DNA from: Liopterus haemorrhoidalis
Lineage: Eukaryota > Arthropoda > Insecta > Coleoptera > Dytiscidae
NCBI GenBank assembly: GCA_963971575.1
Contig: OZ020611.1
Coordinates: 26,643,279 to 26,707,278, forward strand
Reading direction: 5' to 3'
Length of the DNA stretch: 64,000 nt
Shown here: positions 44,671 through 56,221 of the stretch, in pieces
Numbering within the stretch: the first letter of the stretch is position 1
How the letters are laid out: the number at the start of each line of letters is the position of its first letter
Program-made: the position numbers and the translations under genes
The notes under the pieces: model-generated
Seen by the model: only the letters and a program-made list of their open reading frames with translations
Database searches by the model: none
Told to the model about the DNA's origin: nothing

Positions 44671-46763
44671 AGGCGCTTTCCAGGTTGCTGTAAAGAGTAG
44701 CTCAGAGTTGCTCCGAACAGTTCGCTAGTTGTTCCAAGTAAAAGAACTTCACACTCTCAACTACACCAGAATTTCCTTCCCCCGTCCCCTGAAGTACCTA
44801 CCTTTATTTTAGAACTTGGAGTTCCTTTGTAGTGGGGGTAAACAGCTGATGCAATTCTAACTTGTTAAAGATTTATCACGTATTTATAACTGTGTAGGGT
44901 AAACTGTTTAACAGTGGATCAATTTTTTGTTTTTGGTGTATACATTTATAATGCTAAGTCACACTGCAATACAAATTTTATATCGTGTATGATAGGGTAT
45001 TACCTATCTATCCAAAGGTAATTATTGAACATAAACTTATTAGAAAATATTTAAAAAATTATAAATACAAAGTATGTTTTTGATCCACTGTACCACATGA
45101 CAGCATATACAGTGGATCGGGAGCGTGTAAACACTGGATCATGTAAAATTAAACACATAATATTTGAAACAATTTGTTTATTATTGTCAAACAGTCTTTA
45201 TAAAATTACAACATATACAAAAACATCAAGAAATAATACGTATATCAGCAATAACAAAAACAAAAAATTAAACGAACCAAAGTTACCTAAATTAACTTCT
45301 CCAATTTATAGGAACAACCTACTAGGTTACATATTCTGTAATCTAATCAGAAAACGAAAAGAAAACATCTTTCTTCATCAAAAAGTAATAATATTTATAA
45401 AATTGGTAGAAAAATAAATGTATAATCAAACACAATGCAATGAGGCGGAATAATATTTTTAATTAATTATTATGGATCTCAGCTCCACAGCAAACGTGTA
45501 GCATGACTTTTGTCGTTTAGTTGTGTAGTACCCATCACTGTTGGTTTTGGCAAAATCAATTTGATGTCATGGAAAAGAACAGTGGCCAAATCTGGAATAT
45601 CTGGCATGTGAAAAAGACAGTCTTTTTTCGAAGATAGCTCTCCTGATATTGACTGGACTCCTGAATTTCTTCAAGAATTTTGCCAATATAATATATTAAA
45701 TTTTTCTTTCCGGCAAATTCAACCAAAATATCCTTCGGTGGGATTCCTTGGCAGTTGAGGAAATTTCTCAGGCAATGATGGTGATTCCTCTTCCTCTATC
45801 CAGTCATCATCGCTGTTAAGATGAATAGAAATATCTGAAGATGAAGAAATATCTTGAAGAATTTGCTTGGTGACTTTTTAACCTTTTTCTTTTCTCTGGA
45901 ACTTATTTTTTTGCAATCTTAGCCAATTCATTCTTTTCAGGAGTATATGTAGCTATCATGCTACGACCTTTTTTCCTTTGGTTTCGATTCGTCTTCCTAG
46001 GACCAGCTTTCAGAGGTCCTCTAAAGACTTCTGGACTGAGGAACATATCTGGGCTATTAGATGGTCCTGGAGACGCTGATGGTACACATGTCGCTGGATC
46101 ATGTGTTCACAGTGGATCAATGATCCACTGTGTACATATTTGTTTTAATCCACTGTTTATAGCAAGACAAAGATGTAGAATTTTATGAATTTTATGAAGA
46201 AGATAGCATTGAGAAATCTCATTCAAATGTCAAAATGTTGCTAATAAATCATACTATATGTGATAAATTCAACATAAAATTAAACACGAAACATATGTTC
46301 ACAAAAAGACCAAACTCGTAAATATAAAATAATAGTGTACCTACTTTTAAACAGAATATTGTACACACAACCATCATTTATCAAGCAAACACCCTAAGTG
46401 AGTGGCTTAAGGTGGGTGATGTTCAAATGTACTAAACAAACGTGTAAATATCCGCATGCTCTGTATACATAAGTATGTTGTATACAATGATCCACTGTGT
46501 ACTTCGATCCACTGTTCAACAGTTTACCCTATATATTTAATATGAAATAAAATCCATTTATCGTATCATAAATATGTAAAATTTAAAATAATTTGTACAT
46601 TTAGGATAGTTTTCCTTTGAAATTTGTTAATTCGTAAGATAGCAGCGCCTCTTTCTACTAAATACTCAACAAAAGTGTTCCATATGCAAAAATTTTCAGA
46701 GTAGTTTGGAGTAGAACAGTTCGGAGTAGTTCAGAGTATTTCACACCTATCTGGAAAGCACCT
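44671..46763. mobile_element. Harbinger-like element (dup copy 2)
   Basis: The 6150-offset counterpart of 38521-40613, with identical ends and TTA flanks. Confidence 0.82.
44897..46529. mobile_element. CAGTGGATC-rich TA-flanked element (dup copy 2)
   Basis: The counterpart of 38747-40379. One A-to-C change near 45328 converts a stop to Tyr in a small open frame, without functional meaning that I can see. Confidence 0.7.
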
Positions 46764-46766
46764 TTA

Positions 46767-46970
46767 GTCTCAATAATTCGAGCGGGACGTTTGTATTTGA
46801 AACCTCATACATTTCCAAACTATTAAATTAAGTGTGAATGAAATAAATTTTAGCAACATTCATTTTGAAACCTAACAAATTCATATAATAATCTAGAGTC
46901 TTGTATAAAAATCTTAAAATCCAACAACCCAGACTTGGTAATAAAAACAAATATATTGTCGGCACGATTG
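46767..46970 (-). pseudogene. LINE reverse transcriptase scrap (dup copy 2)
   Basis: Counterpart of 40617-40820 at offset 6150. The same minus-strand pieces are present: ADNIFVFITKSGLLD and, with shifts, NVAKIYFIHT. It stands directly right of the second Harbinger-like element, as in copy 1. Confidence 0.5.
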
Positions 46971-47558
46971 TACAGTAAACAGGTCGGTGGAAGAGAGGCA
47001 CTTGAAATGTTCATCATGTACCGGAGCAAGCCGCTGTGCGCTTAACTCTGTTCTCTACCGCTGTGATGAGGTTTTTCACAAGTGTTCTCCAGGAATGGAG
47101 AAAAGTAATGTCCACTTTTATCTACTGAACCCACAACCTTCCAAATACAAATCTTTTAGTTTTGTTGTTCTTACTTACTTTGTATGAGATTCAGCTTATT
47201 TTATTTTGCACTTACTCTACAAAAATAAAATGGCTGATATATGATGTAGGGATTTTGGATTTTAGTTATATTACTTCCAGTGGTGTAGAACTCACGTGGC
47301 TTATTGCTATAATGGCTGAGTACATAATAAAGATGTGTGAGCGATTATTGTATCACGATCACCCCGGCTCACAAGAATAAAATGTTGACTCACGCCCGCT
47401 GGATAAATATAATTACACGTCACACCATCACGATTCTGTAAAATTTCGTCGTGACCTCTGTGTCACGTCGTGGCAGTCAAAATGTGGTTCAATAAAATTC
47501 TAAAACACGAATAACTCACAAATTAACATGTAATTAATAACCTCTAACGTGTACTAGA

Positions 47559-48268
47559 CCAGAGTTTCTTAACCATTTCTGGAATGGGACCCCTGAAATT
47601 ATGTACATATAGTCTGCGCGCTCCCCCTATATATATTTTTATTTATTTTTTTCTCACAAACGCGTAGTGTGAACATTTTGGAAAACAAAATAGATGACCA
47701 AAGTCTATCGACAGAATTGAATGGTACTGCTGAAATTTTCCGGAATAAACCGGAAATACAGGATATCAAGGACAACTCTGATTTTCTTAAATGGGTCAAG
47801 TTGGTTATCTTTGGATATAGGTGAAAAGAAATAATTTTTACTTACACATTTTTTAACTTCTTTTACAGTTAACGAAAAAATCTCTATAACGACTTGAAAG
47901 TTAAGTATTCTTATTTTTATTTAAACACTTTCGCTTCCTAATTCTTGAGTTATCTGTAGCTCGGAGCATAACAATAAAAATAATAATAAAAAGCATTTAA
48001 GTTTCAAGGCGTATTTACTTGAAAGTATAACTTGAAAGTATTTGAAGTACCTCCAACGCGAATCGTCGTCATAAGAACACATCAACTGACACATACACTT
48101 AAACTGACCTTTATATAGTTTACTTAGTTTAGTTTAGTTGTCAAAATAAGTAGGTATATTACCTACATATTTTTTTATTTATGTTATGAAATGTATATTT
48201 CTATGAATATAGATATAATTTAAATCTTGCAAAACTGAGCGCATTTATCTACAATTTTTTTATAGGTA
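47559..48268 (-). mobile_element. Truncated hAT element (dup copy 2)
   Basis: Counterpart of 41409-42118. After the duplication ends (48440-49232) nothing is recognised except an ATTA run at 48754. Confidence 0.65.
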
Positions 48269-49236
48269 TCTGGTTATATAACATTTTTAATTAAGCAACA
48301 TTACAGATTTACTTTCAAGTAGTTGAAAGTGTATTTTAATTTTTATGATCAGTGACAGTGTGAAATATTGATTTCTCTTTGAATCCAGCTCCGTAGAAAC
48401 TTACTACTTGTACATGATGCGATAGTCACAACAAATCAACATTAATATTAGATACTTACCTACATACCTTCAGGGCCCATTGGTTTTGGGACGAGAACGC
48501 GAAATTCTTAGGTTGACGGGTTTGTATCCAGGTAACCGGTGAGAGAGTATTTTGATATTTACTTTCTATGTTACACGTATTATCGCATTTACGTTCCAAT
48601 ATTTCTGAATGAACTTTATATTTATATTATTTAAACATTTAATCTTTTTCTAACCAAGTTTGTAGATTTTTTTATTTTTTATTTTTCCTGTTTAATTATA
48701 AATATTAATAAAATTGTACATGTAATTGTTTGCAAGAATTTTTTTATTTTTGATAATTAATTAATTAATTAATTAATAAAAAATAAAAAATATATTGTGG
48801 CACTGAAACTATTAACTCTGGTATCGTGTAATATCAAGATTCTAGACATATAATCCATTTAATCTCGATTATAGCTAATTCCAATATCGCAGTATAAATT
48901 GTGGATGTTAGAAGCCGCAGCCAGTAACTTACAAAGTCTCGCAACTAAGGCTCTAATGAACTGAAAATTGAAAATTAATCAAGTTACTTGCGGAATATTC
49001 CCTTCGAGATTCAGAGATCAAAAATATCTTGGTTTTTGTGGAGCAGGTATTATTACAAATTTTTACTGATTTATGTCCAACATCGCCACTCACGTAAACG
49101 ATATCAGACATCAATAGTAGACACTTTGCTGCATCAATAGTAGAAATATAATAATACATTCCTCAGAAATAAACAGTTTCACGATAGAGTTAAATTAAGG
49201 TTCGGATAAGTACTACAGTTTTCACAAGATTCTTAA

Positions 49237-49783
49237 GTTGGTTTTACATAGTTCAATTAATTGATCAACAAATTGATCAAGTTTTTTGTCAATTAATTGA
49301 AAAAATTATTGGTAACCTTGGAAACAAAGGCACCACTACACACATCAATTTATTTATCAATTTTTCGAAATCTTTTACATTACCAACTGTAAAATATGTT
49401 AACATATTTATCAGACTGAAAATATTGAAAAAATCTTCACAAAGTCACGAGCTGTAAACAAAAACAAAAGAAATAACCTAGATGATGGAAAATTAGAACG
49501 TTTGAGGTTATGCCAAATTTGAAACCGAAACACAAATAATATGTTTCAAGGTTATGCTACAACTAAACAGTTGGCATTATCTTAACAGATAAAAATATAT
49601 CTAGAATTCCCTAAAAAATTGATGAAAAATTGACGAAAAATAGAACTTGTTCTATTTTCAAAATAAATTGATAATTTTTTTTGTCAATTAATTGACGAAA
49701 TTTTTTCGCTTTACACACATCAATTAATTGAATGTCAACTTTTTCAATTAATTGATCAATTAATTGAATCGTGTAAAAGCCAC
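49237..49783. mobile_element. MITE with TTAA flanks and CAATTAATTGATCAA repeats
   Basis: Ends GTTGGTTTTACATAGTTC and GAATCGTGTAAAAGCCAC are inverted. TTAA flanks both sides (49233-49236, 49784-49787), as for piggyBac-type insertions. Multiple CAATTAATTGA and TTGATCAAT palindromes lie next to both ends. It abuts the LINE at 49788-50900. Confidence 0.7.
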
Positions 49784-49787
49784 TTAA

Positions 49788-50900
49788 GCCATAATAAATT
49801 GTTTTTAAATATTCCACCGGAAGAATATCACGTACCTTTTTAAAAATATATATATTTTTGCGAATTTTATTATACACTTGCTCAATGTGGAATTTGCATC
49901 TGAGGTGATTATCTATTATAACACCTAGATATTTGATGTGGTATAATTCTGTTATTATAGATGTACAGTCACAATTGTTTTGATTAGTGCAATTAAATTC
50001 GTGAAATACGATAGTTTCAATATGGGATTGAGTACTTATAGTACAGGAGAATGTTAGGAAATGCGATTTATCCGTATTTAATGATAGTTTATTTACATCC
50101 AGCCAAAGTTTGACTTTTTTAAGTCCTCCATAGCTATTTCCTTGACTTGGTTCCAAGACCCGGCTTCTATATACATGACAGTATCATCGGCGTAGGACAT
50201 TATTTTAGAGCCTAGTTTAAGTGTCAACATGTCATTTATATACATTATAAATAATAAGGGCCCCAGCACGGTGCCCTGAGGAACCCCAGACGAAATTGTT
50301 TTTGCCGAGCTTTGAACAAAATTTATACTTGTTGTTTGTTTTCTATTACTTAAATAACTAACCATTAATTTTAGTACTATACCCCTTATTCCATATATTT
50401 CCATTTTATTAAGTAAGATTTTGTAGTCTACTGTGTCAGAGGCTTTAGCCAAATCAAAGAAGATAGCCATAGATGGATTTTTATCCAGTGCATTGTAGAT
50501 ATAGTTTGTCAGGTTAATAATTGCATCATTCGTGGATTTTTTCGGGCGAAACCCAAATTGATTTTCCGATAATACATTATTTATAGTTAGAAAAGAATAT
50601 AAACGTTAAAAATTGCTAATTAGAGAAATAGGTCGATAATTTTTTATATCCTCTTTATCACTACCTTTGTGAACTGGATGTACTATAGATTTTTTAAGTT
50701 TTAGCGGAAAGTAGCCAGCATTGAAACATTTATTAAATATATTGCAAATTGAAGGTAAAATATATTGTGCAGTGGTTTTAATTGTTTTTAAATCAATTTT
50801 ATCTTCCCCTGCAGATTTATTATTGGATAGGCTATTAATAATGTCACTTATTTCACATTCATTAGTCGGTGTTAGAAAGAAAGAGTTTTTCTTGTGAGTT
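49788..50900 (-). pseudogene. Non-LTR reverse transcriptase, third LINE family
   Basis: On the minus strand: NYRPISLIS, a shift, LSENQFGFRPKKSTNDA, MAIFFDLAKASDTVDY, SSGVPQGTVLGPLLF, MSYADDTVMYIEA (catalytic YADD), a frameshift near 50120, then WLDVNKLSLNTDKSHFL, IKYLGVIIDNHL, and KTIYYGL at the TTAA-flanked MITE. The 3' part beyond was not recognised. Dead, but with recognisable RT blocks in order. Confidence 0.82.
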
Positions 50901-51173
50901 ATTTTATTATAAATGTTGATGAGTTATTATCAGTGATTCTATTTGAAATCGTTTACTTACCTAACATGTAGAGTTTTTAATTCTAAATAAATGTTATCTC
51001 TTGAACTTTTGCTCTAAAACAATTAGGGAAGCAGGAAATAGCATATTTATTATTTTACTCCTACATGTTAAATCGCTATGGCCGACAGGTCAATACACCA
51101 TCCTGTATATACCGTCTTATATAGAACTGTCTGTACCCGTAACAAAATATTAAACAAAAATATTTTTTTCCAG

Positions 51174-51359
51174 GTATTCGATATCCTGTGGAGTGATCCT
51201 CAGCATTCAGATGGATGCATTCCAAATGGGTTGAGAGGAGCAGGGACTTATTTCGGACCGGATGTCACGAAGAGTTTCCTTGAGAGGAACAAACTCACCT
51301 ACCTCGTCAGATCACATGAGTGTAAACCCGATGGATATGAAATCATACATAATAATCAG
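51174..51359 (+). CDS. rdgC: rdgC/PPEF phosphatase, internal exon C
   Basis: A 62-codon exon with acceptor ttttccag and donor GTTAGT. It contains WSDPQ, then RGAGTYFGPDVTKSFLE, then RSHECKPDGYE. In PPP phosphatases WSDP lines the active site, RGxxxxFG is structural, and the histidine of RSHE is the last metal ligand (the RAHQ position of PP1). All these residues are intact. The family's Cys next to RSHE, as in rdgC, is present. Phase 0 at both ends. Confidence 0.94.
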
Positions 51360-51639
51360 GTTAGTGGAAAGGTTCAGCAAAAAAGGATATAGTGAAAGGA
51401 TATACGGATCCGTAAAAACATGTTTTTGAATGATAATGTAAAAAAGGGAAGTTGTTTACAGGGAAACAAACGTGGAAGTTTTTACTGAGCTTCTGTGAAT
51501 ATTGATACAGTACATAAAAAAACTTCAACTAAAAATATTGTAAAATATCTCTCGCCACATCTCTTTGTCGTGGGCACTTTTGTGAGCGTTTTCGTTTTTC
51601 TCCTTTTTCTTGGGCACTGTTAGTTTCTGATTCGGCATC

Positions 51640-51728
51640 TTCAACGGCTACAAATCGAAGATGTTCGTAGGCACGTCGGGGGCCCTCCAGGGCTCTCTTC
51701 TTGCGCCCTTACTGTTCACCCTATACAT
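51640..51728 (+). pseudogene. LINE reverse transcriptase, piece 1
   Basis: One + frame reads SGALQGSLLAPLLFTLYI, the RT GVPQGSxLGPLLF block. It is interrupted at the hAT insertion and resumes at 53141 with YINDIKSCFHF. Confidence 0.75.
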
Positions 51729-52003
51729 CAGGGGCGCTCAAACAGTCGATCGCGAGATGTTTATAAGTCGATCGCGTACATATTTATAAAAAGTATTTTA
51801 TATATTTTTTTACAGTTATTGTAATTTAATAGCTATTAATTTAGTAACGAACATTAAATGTTAACCCTTAACGTACTAAATTTAATTAACCTAGTACTCG
51901 CTGCCGGCCGGAATTAAAATTGAACTCGTGCGATAAAATGCAAGCATTTGATTAAGGGAGGTTCAACTGAAGGGCCTGGTTGATGGCCGTATCAATTGGT
52001 TTC

Positions 52004-52294
52004 TCATAATAATATGGAGAAAACTTCTTCGAAAAACAGTGAAAAAACGGTAAAGGGCGACGAATCGGCGGTTATATTAGGGGCCGCTGTTTGGTTTATT
52101 CCAGTACGTGGTGGTGTAAAATCTAAAATATTGCCAGAATCTCCCGGTCTTCTAGGCCGAAACTGGACCTTCACTTCTTGTTGTTCAGTTTCTTCTTCAC
52201 TTTCTTCTTGTGGAATCGATAATATTGAACCAATTTCTTCATCCAACTCTTCAAATTCATTTTCTCGCCTGTTTTCCATTATAAGGGTATTCAA
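52004..52294 (-). pseudogene. piggyBac transposase N-terminal remnant
   Basis: A 96-codon frame with an acidic start (ENEFEELDEEIG, EESEEETEQQ), then DFTPPRTGINQ and SSPFTVFSLFFEE. This is the usual entry to the piggyBac DDE_Tnp_1_7 domain (acidic N-terminus, then SPF..F.L.F). The catalytic part is gone, so this is a deletion derivative. Confidence 0.7.
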
Positions 52295-52497
52295 TAAAAA
52301 CGATACAAATTTTACGTGGTTTTAGAAACTATAACAAGCTGTCCCGTCAAGTGACAATATAAAACTGCCCAATTAGAAGATAAAATTCTACTTTTAATAT
52401 CTACGCCTATGGCTCAAAATTAAACTTTATTTTCTAAAATGAAATATCCGTTCTCTACTAATGACGCTAGCGCTTAGAAAGAATAAACAAAAACAGT

Positions 52498-52600
52498 GGT
52501 TCATATATAAACCGCTCAGCCAGCAGAGTATACAAACCGCGGTTCATATATAAACCGCTCGGCCAGTAGAGTATACAAACCGCGGTTCATATATAAACCG
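52498..52600. repeat. 43-bp tandem repeat, 2.4 units, in the piggyBac end
   Basis: Units start GGTTCATATATAAACCGC and run through CCAGTAGAGTATACAAACC. Each holds a small inverted motif GGTTcatatataAACC. Confidence 0.85.
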
Positions 52601-52712
52601 ATAGTCCTATAAGGGTTAAACTATCTGATAAAATAATAGATGATAATTTAAGATTTAACATTTAATAGATATTATTTGAAATGAGGTAGATATCATTCCA
52701 GTCTTGTAAATT

Positions 52713-53006
52713 ATGTCAGATATACATCTCAAATCCAGAGCAACAGATAACAAGTTTTGGGCTTGTTTATCTGAAGAAAAATATCCATGTTTGAAACAAA
52801 TAGCCCTTCAGTTAACAGCATTATTTGGGTCAACTTATTTCTGCGAGGCTGCGTTTTCCGAAATGAAAATAATTAAATCTAAATATCGTAATCGCCTCAG
52901 TGACGAACATCTTAATTCATGCTTGCGTTTGGCACTTTGTAATTATGTGCCGTTTTATGAAAAGTATGCAGATGACATGCAATGCCATTCATCAACATCA
53001 AAATAA
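52713..53006 (+). pseudogene. hAT transposase C-terminal dimerisation region
   Basis: A 97-codon frame with CLKQIALQLTALFGSTYFCE, AAFSEMKIIKSKYRNRLSDE, HLNSCLRLALCNYVPFYEKY. It matches the C-terminal Dimer_Tnp_hAT region (CEAxFS.M..IKS..R..L....L...LR). The catalytic part is missing, with the piggyBac derivative in its place upstream. Confidence 0.85.
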
Positions 53007-53140
53007 CATTAGTTGTTGTATCTTTGCAATTAATAAATATAACCATTTATGAACTTTGTATTTTATTTTTACCTAGTCGATCGCTTGCCGCCTAATGCTT
53101 TTATAGTCGATCACCGATGGTTTAAGTCCGAGCGCCCCTG

Positions 53141-53380
53141 CTATACATCAATGATATAAAATCATGTTTCCATTTCGCTGACATTTTACTGTATGCCGAC
53201 CCTTTAAAGATCTTCTCAAAAATTACCTCCGCCTCTGACTGTTATCGCCTACAAAGCGACTTACTACGTCTGTCAGAATACTGCAAGTTGAATCACTTAT
53301 TTATAAATTTGAATAAATGCATGTTTATCAGTTTCACAAGAAATTTTAATAAAATTCGTTTTGACTGTGAGATAGGGTGA
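53141..53380 (+). pseudogene. LINE reverse transcriptase, piece 2
   Basis: YINDIKSCFHFADILLYADP (catalytic YADD changed to YADP), LKIFSKITSASDCYRLQSDL and LNHLFINLNKCMFISFTR. It follows piece 1 directly if one CTATACAT is removed. The catalytic change alone would inactivate it. An AT-rich scrap (53381-53467) leads to the mariner. Confidence 0.8.
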
Positions 53381-53467
53381 CCAGACGTACTCTTTTTAAG
53401 AGTATTATACTCTTTTTTGAGTAATATTTTCTATACTCTTACTTTTTACAAAAAAACCCTGAATATA

Positions 53468-54777
53468 CAAGGTGTCTCAAAAGAAATTTTATATTTAGTG
53501 GATCGATTAAAAAAAAAGTAAGCCGTATATAGAAAAAATGTTTATTAATTATTAAAATACACTTTTTGGGGATTTATTTCTTAAAAATAATATTGTCTGT
53601 ATGTAGACCCTCGCGTTCTCGGCACTCATTTAATCGAACAGTAAAAATACTTATGACGTCTCGGCAGGTGGACTCAGGGATGGCTGCCATTTCGTGACGG
53701 ATATTTTCTTTCAAATGCGCCAGTGAAGTCGGTTTATTGGCGTAAACTTTAGATTTAAGATAACCCTATAGGAAAAAGTCCATAGGGGTTAAATCTGGAC
53801 TGCGTGGAGGCCAATTTATGTCACCTCTCCGGGAGATCAATTTGCCTGAGAAAATTTCACGAACACGTGGCAGAGACATATTGGACGTGTGTGAAGTTGC
53901 TCCGTCCTGTTGGAACCATGTTCTTTGGTTATAGCCAAGAAAGTTTGGCAGTTCAGGTACCAAGAAGTTGTCTAACATCTCCACATAACGCTCTGAATTC
54001 ACTGTAACTGCACGCCCCCTTTCGTCTTCAAAAAAGTAAGGGCCGATAATTCCTCGCGCCGACATCGCAGCCCATACGGTCACTTTAGGCGAATGTAGGG
54101 GCTTCTGATGTTTGCGTTTCGGATTCGTTGCACTCCAGTAGCGGCAGTTCTGCTTATTTACGTGGCCATTAAGATGAAAATGAGCTTCATCCGAAAACAA
54201 AATGTTGGTAAACGTTGAAAATCGCTCAATCACCTGATTTACGAAATTAAGCCTCTGACTGGCATCTTGGGGCTTTAATTCTTGCACCAATTGAATTTTG
54301 TAGGGGTGCAGCTTTAGGTCTTTGTGCATAATGCGATGTAATGATGATCTATGCACATTTAAAGCACTTGCGCGCTTCCGAATTGAAAGGTTCGGGTCGT
54401 CACGAACAGACTGATTAACATTCTCCACGTTTTCTACCGTTCTTGATGACCTAGGTCGCCCGGATTTTGATTTATCCAGCGTTGTACCAGTCTCTTCAAA
54501 TTTTTTAACCCAATGTCGAATGAGAGGAATGCTTGGCGCATCATTTAAGTGGCGAAAGCCTCAAATACTGCAGAATTTTCTACGCGGTACAGTCGCCGAA
54601 TCACCGTTTTTGTAAAACTCTCGCACGCATAACGCGCGGTCTGCTCCCGAGAAACGCTCCATAGCGATTGAATTCCCAAGAGCCAGGCTACCGATTGACA
54701 TAACCCCCGCGGCTTTCGGATACGTTGCGTTCACGCAGTAAGCTAAATAAATATAAAATTTCTTTTGAGACACCTTG
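53468..54777 (-). mobile_element. DD41D-type mariner, copy A
   Basis: Ends CAAGGTGTCTCAAAAGAAAT and complement, flanked by TA (53466-53467, 54778-54779). A single transposase gene fills the element. It is inserted in the LINE. Its inverted sister lies at 56222-57508. Confidence 0.92.
53574..54662 (-). pseudogene. DD41D-type mariner transposase, copy A (two nonsense codons)
   Basis: From ATG 54660-54662 to stop 53574-53576, 363 codons in one register. The N-terminal helix-turn-helix (MERFSGADRALCVREFYKNG, DUF4817-like) and then HRSSLHRIMHK lead to ILFSDEAHFHLNG (first Asp), TWFQQDGATSHT (second) and SPDLTPMDFF (third, 41 residues on if the final Asp is used). A TGA replaces an Arg codon after KFCSI, and a TAG replaces Trp after PMDFFL (stop at 53766-53768). 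Frame otherwise intact. Confidence 0.88.
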
Positions 54778-54779
54778 TA

Positions 54780-55218
54780 TAATGCTTACGTGCTGAGTCA
54801 TTCAATGTATTGCAGTACAGTGTGGAACCCCCAGAATGACATCTACATCTCTCGAATAGAAGGCGTACAGAAAAAGTTTCTGAAATACCGCAAGGCCTCA
54901 CTGACCACCCTTAGCTATCCAGAGATTTGTAAATATTTCAAAATTATAACATTGGAAGATCATCGGAAAATCTCAGATATTTTAGGAATGACCAAAATAT
55001 TAAACAACCGTTATGACTGCCAGCAGCTTCTAATGTTGTTATCTTTAAAAAATAAATAACACCACGAACTTCGCAATCGGCGGTAGGAGCAAGTGGAGTC
55101 TCCATAGTGGTTGGAGCCTGACTGCCGGGTCGATCGCCGCACACGCATAGAAATTTTACAGTGCTGCCATTACACCTTGACGCAAATTCCCTGAGACTCC
55201 CAGACGTTTCCCGCTAAC
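54780..55218 (+). pseudogene. LINE open frame, C-terminal piece 3
   Basis: YVLSHSMYCSTVWNPQNDIY, then SRIEGVQKKFLKY and ITLEDHRKISDIL, then frameshifted tail pieces (RLPDVSR). This is the thumb/C-terminal part of the same LINE; about 60 residues before it are missing. It continues to the hAT MITE at 55219. Confidence 0.75.
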
Positions 55219-55543
55219 CAGTGATGGCATCCTACCGGTTCTGACCGATTCGCGCGAACCGTTTCTTAAAATTATTGAAACCTTAGGGAACCGGTTGTTA
55301 GAATTATTAAAAATAAATTAATTACTCTGACTTCAGTTTTGAATCGTGCGCCGTGCCCTAAAGTGTTGCAAATGTAATATTTATTTTATAGATTATTAAT
55401 AATACTCTCTTAATTTTTTTTTTCCTATAATTCAATAAATGGAAGAAAGTGATTTGTTTTCACTCTTAAAAATACAGAATATGTTCCTAGATATCACATG
55501 ACTTTATAGAACCGCTTCCTGAAAATTTAGGATGCCATCACTG
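55219..55543. mobile_element. hAT MITE, TIR CAGTGATGGCATCCT
   Basis: CAGTGATGGCATCCT and AGGATGCCATCACTG are perfect inverted ends. CCGCTAAC (55211-55218) and CCGCCAAC (55544-55551) differ at one base. 325 bp, non-coding. From 55544 to 56219 no gene: a scrap like the 40-bp minisatellite (55607-55800) and AGTGTTAAA-rich DNA. Confidence 0.85.
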
Positions 55544-56221
55544 CCGCCAACCACACTGATTAAAAAAAATAGTGTAACTTACTTTTGAGACGATCCTCGT
55601 AAAAAAGGTCATCAATTCCAAAATACAAATAACGACCAAAACGGAAGTTCCTTACTTGTATTTTGACAAAAAAAAACGAAACAACCAAATGTTTTTGGAG
55701 CTCTTGGGGGGCTCGTCACTTGTATTATTTGGACAAAAACACGTAAAAACCACGTATTTTTGGAGCTCTTGTGGGAAGGTTAAACCCGTGAGCCCCCTCT
55801 TGGGTGCGCGCCTGGTGTGGGTCTAATCCATACAATACACAACAAAAAATTCATAAGTGTAAAAGTTCATTCTCAGTTTGGTTAAAATTTTAGTGTTAAA
55901 ATTTTCATTTAAAAAATGTAAAAGTTCACTATTTTTAACCAAATCACCCTGTAAATCTTAATTTATTCAGATAGTGTTATTTTTATGAAATATTACTTTT
56001 TCAGTGTTAACACTACTTTAACACTATTTATTTTCTAACACTATAATTTAACCAGTATGTAAGTGTAAACTGTACACTAAATTTAACCAAAAAAGAAGTG
56101 AAAATATTTAATACGAAAAGTGAGGGACTTCATGGTACAATAAAAGTTCATTTTTTAGTGTAGTCCCTTTGACACTACTTTTTTTAGAGTGTACGGTGGT
56201 ACAAAATACAATAATTATATA

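Larger units (their letters stand above)
42301..48439 (+). repeat. Tandem segmental duplication, copy 2 (6.14 kb)
   Basis: Identical in layout to copy 1 (offset 6150). After 48439 the sequence becomes unique (CATTAATATTAGATAC). Contains the octamer array, SINE, Harbinger-like element, nested TA element, R1-like LINE pieces and partial hAT element, in the same order as copy 1. Confidence 0.95.
51865..52615. mobile_element. Internally deleted piggyBac, nested in the hAT element
   Basis: CCCTTAACGTACTA and TAGTCCTATAAGGG are inverted ends flanked by TTAA on both sides (51861-51864, 52616-52619), the piggyBac signature. It keeps only the N-terminal part of a transposase and has a 43-bp tandem repeat near the right end. 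Confidence 0.88.
51729..53140 (+). mobile_element. hAT transposon relic, TIR CAGGGGCGCTC
   Basis: Ends CAGGGGCGCTC and GAGCGCCCCTG are perfect inverted repeats. CTATACAT flanks both sides exactly (51721-51728, 53141-53148). The subterminal GTCGATCGCGAG/TCGATCGCTTGC repeats mirror each other. It carries a C-terminal hAT coding fragment and a piggyBac derivative, and sits in a LINE reverse transcriptase. Confidence 0.93.

Noticed and set aside
51996..52325. 109-codon plus-strand open frame in the piggyBac derivative
   Set aside because: The minus-strand frame over the same bases has piggyBac N-terminal character; the plus frame has none.
53766..54428. A complete 220-residue transposase
   Set aside because: It is only the middle part of a 363-codon frame bounded by two nonsense codons.
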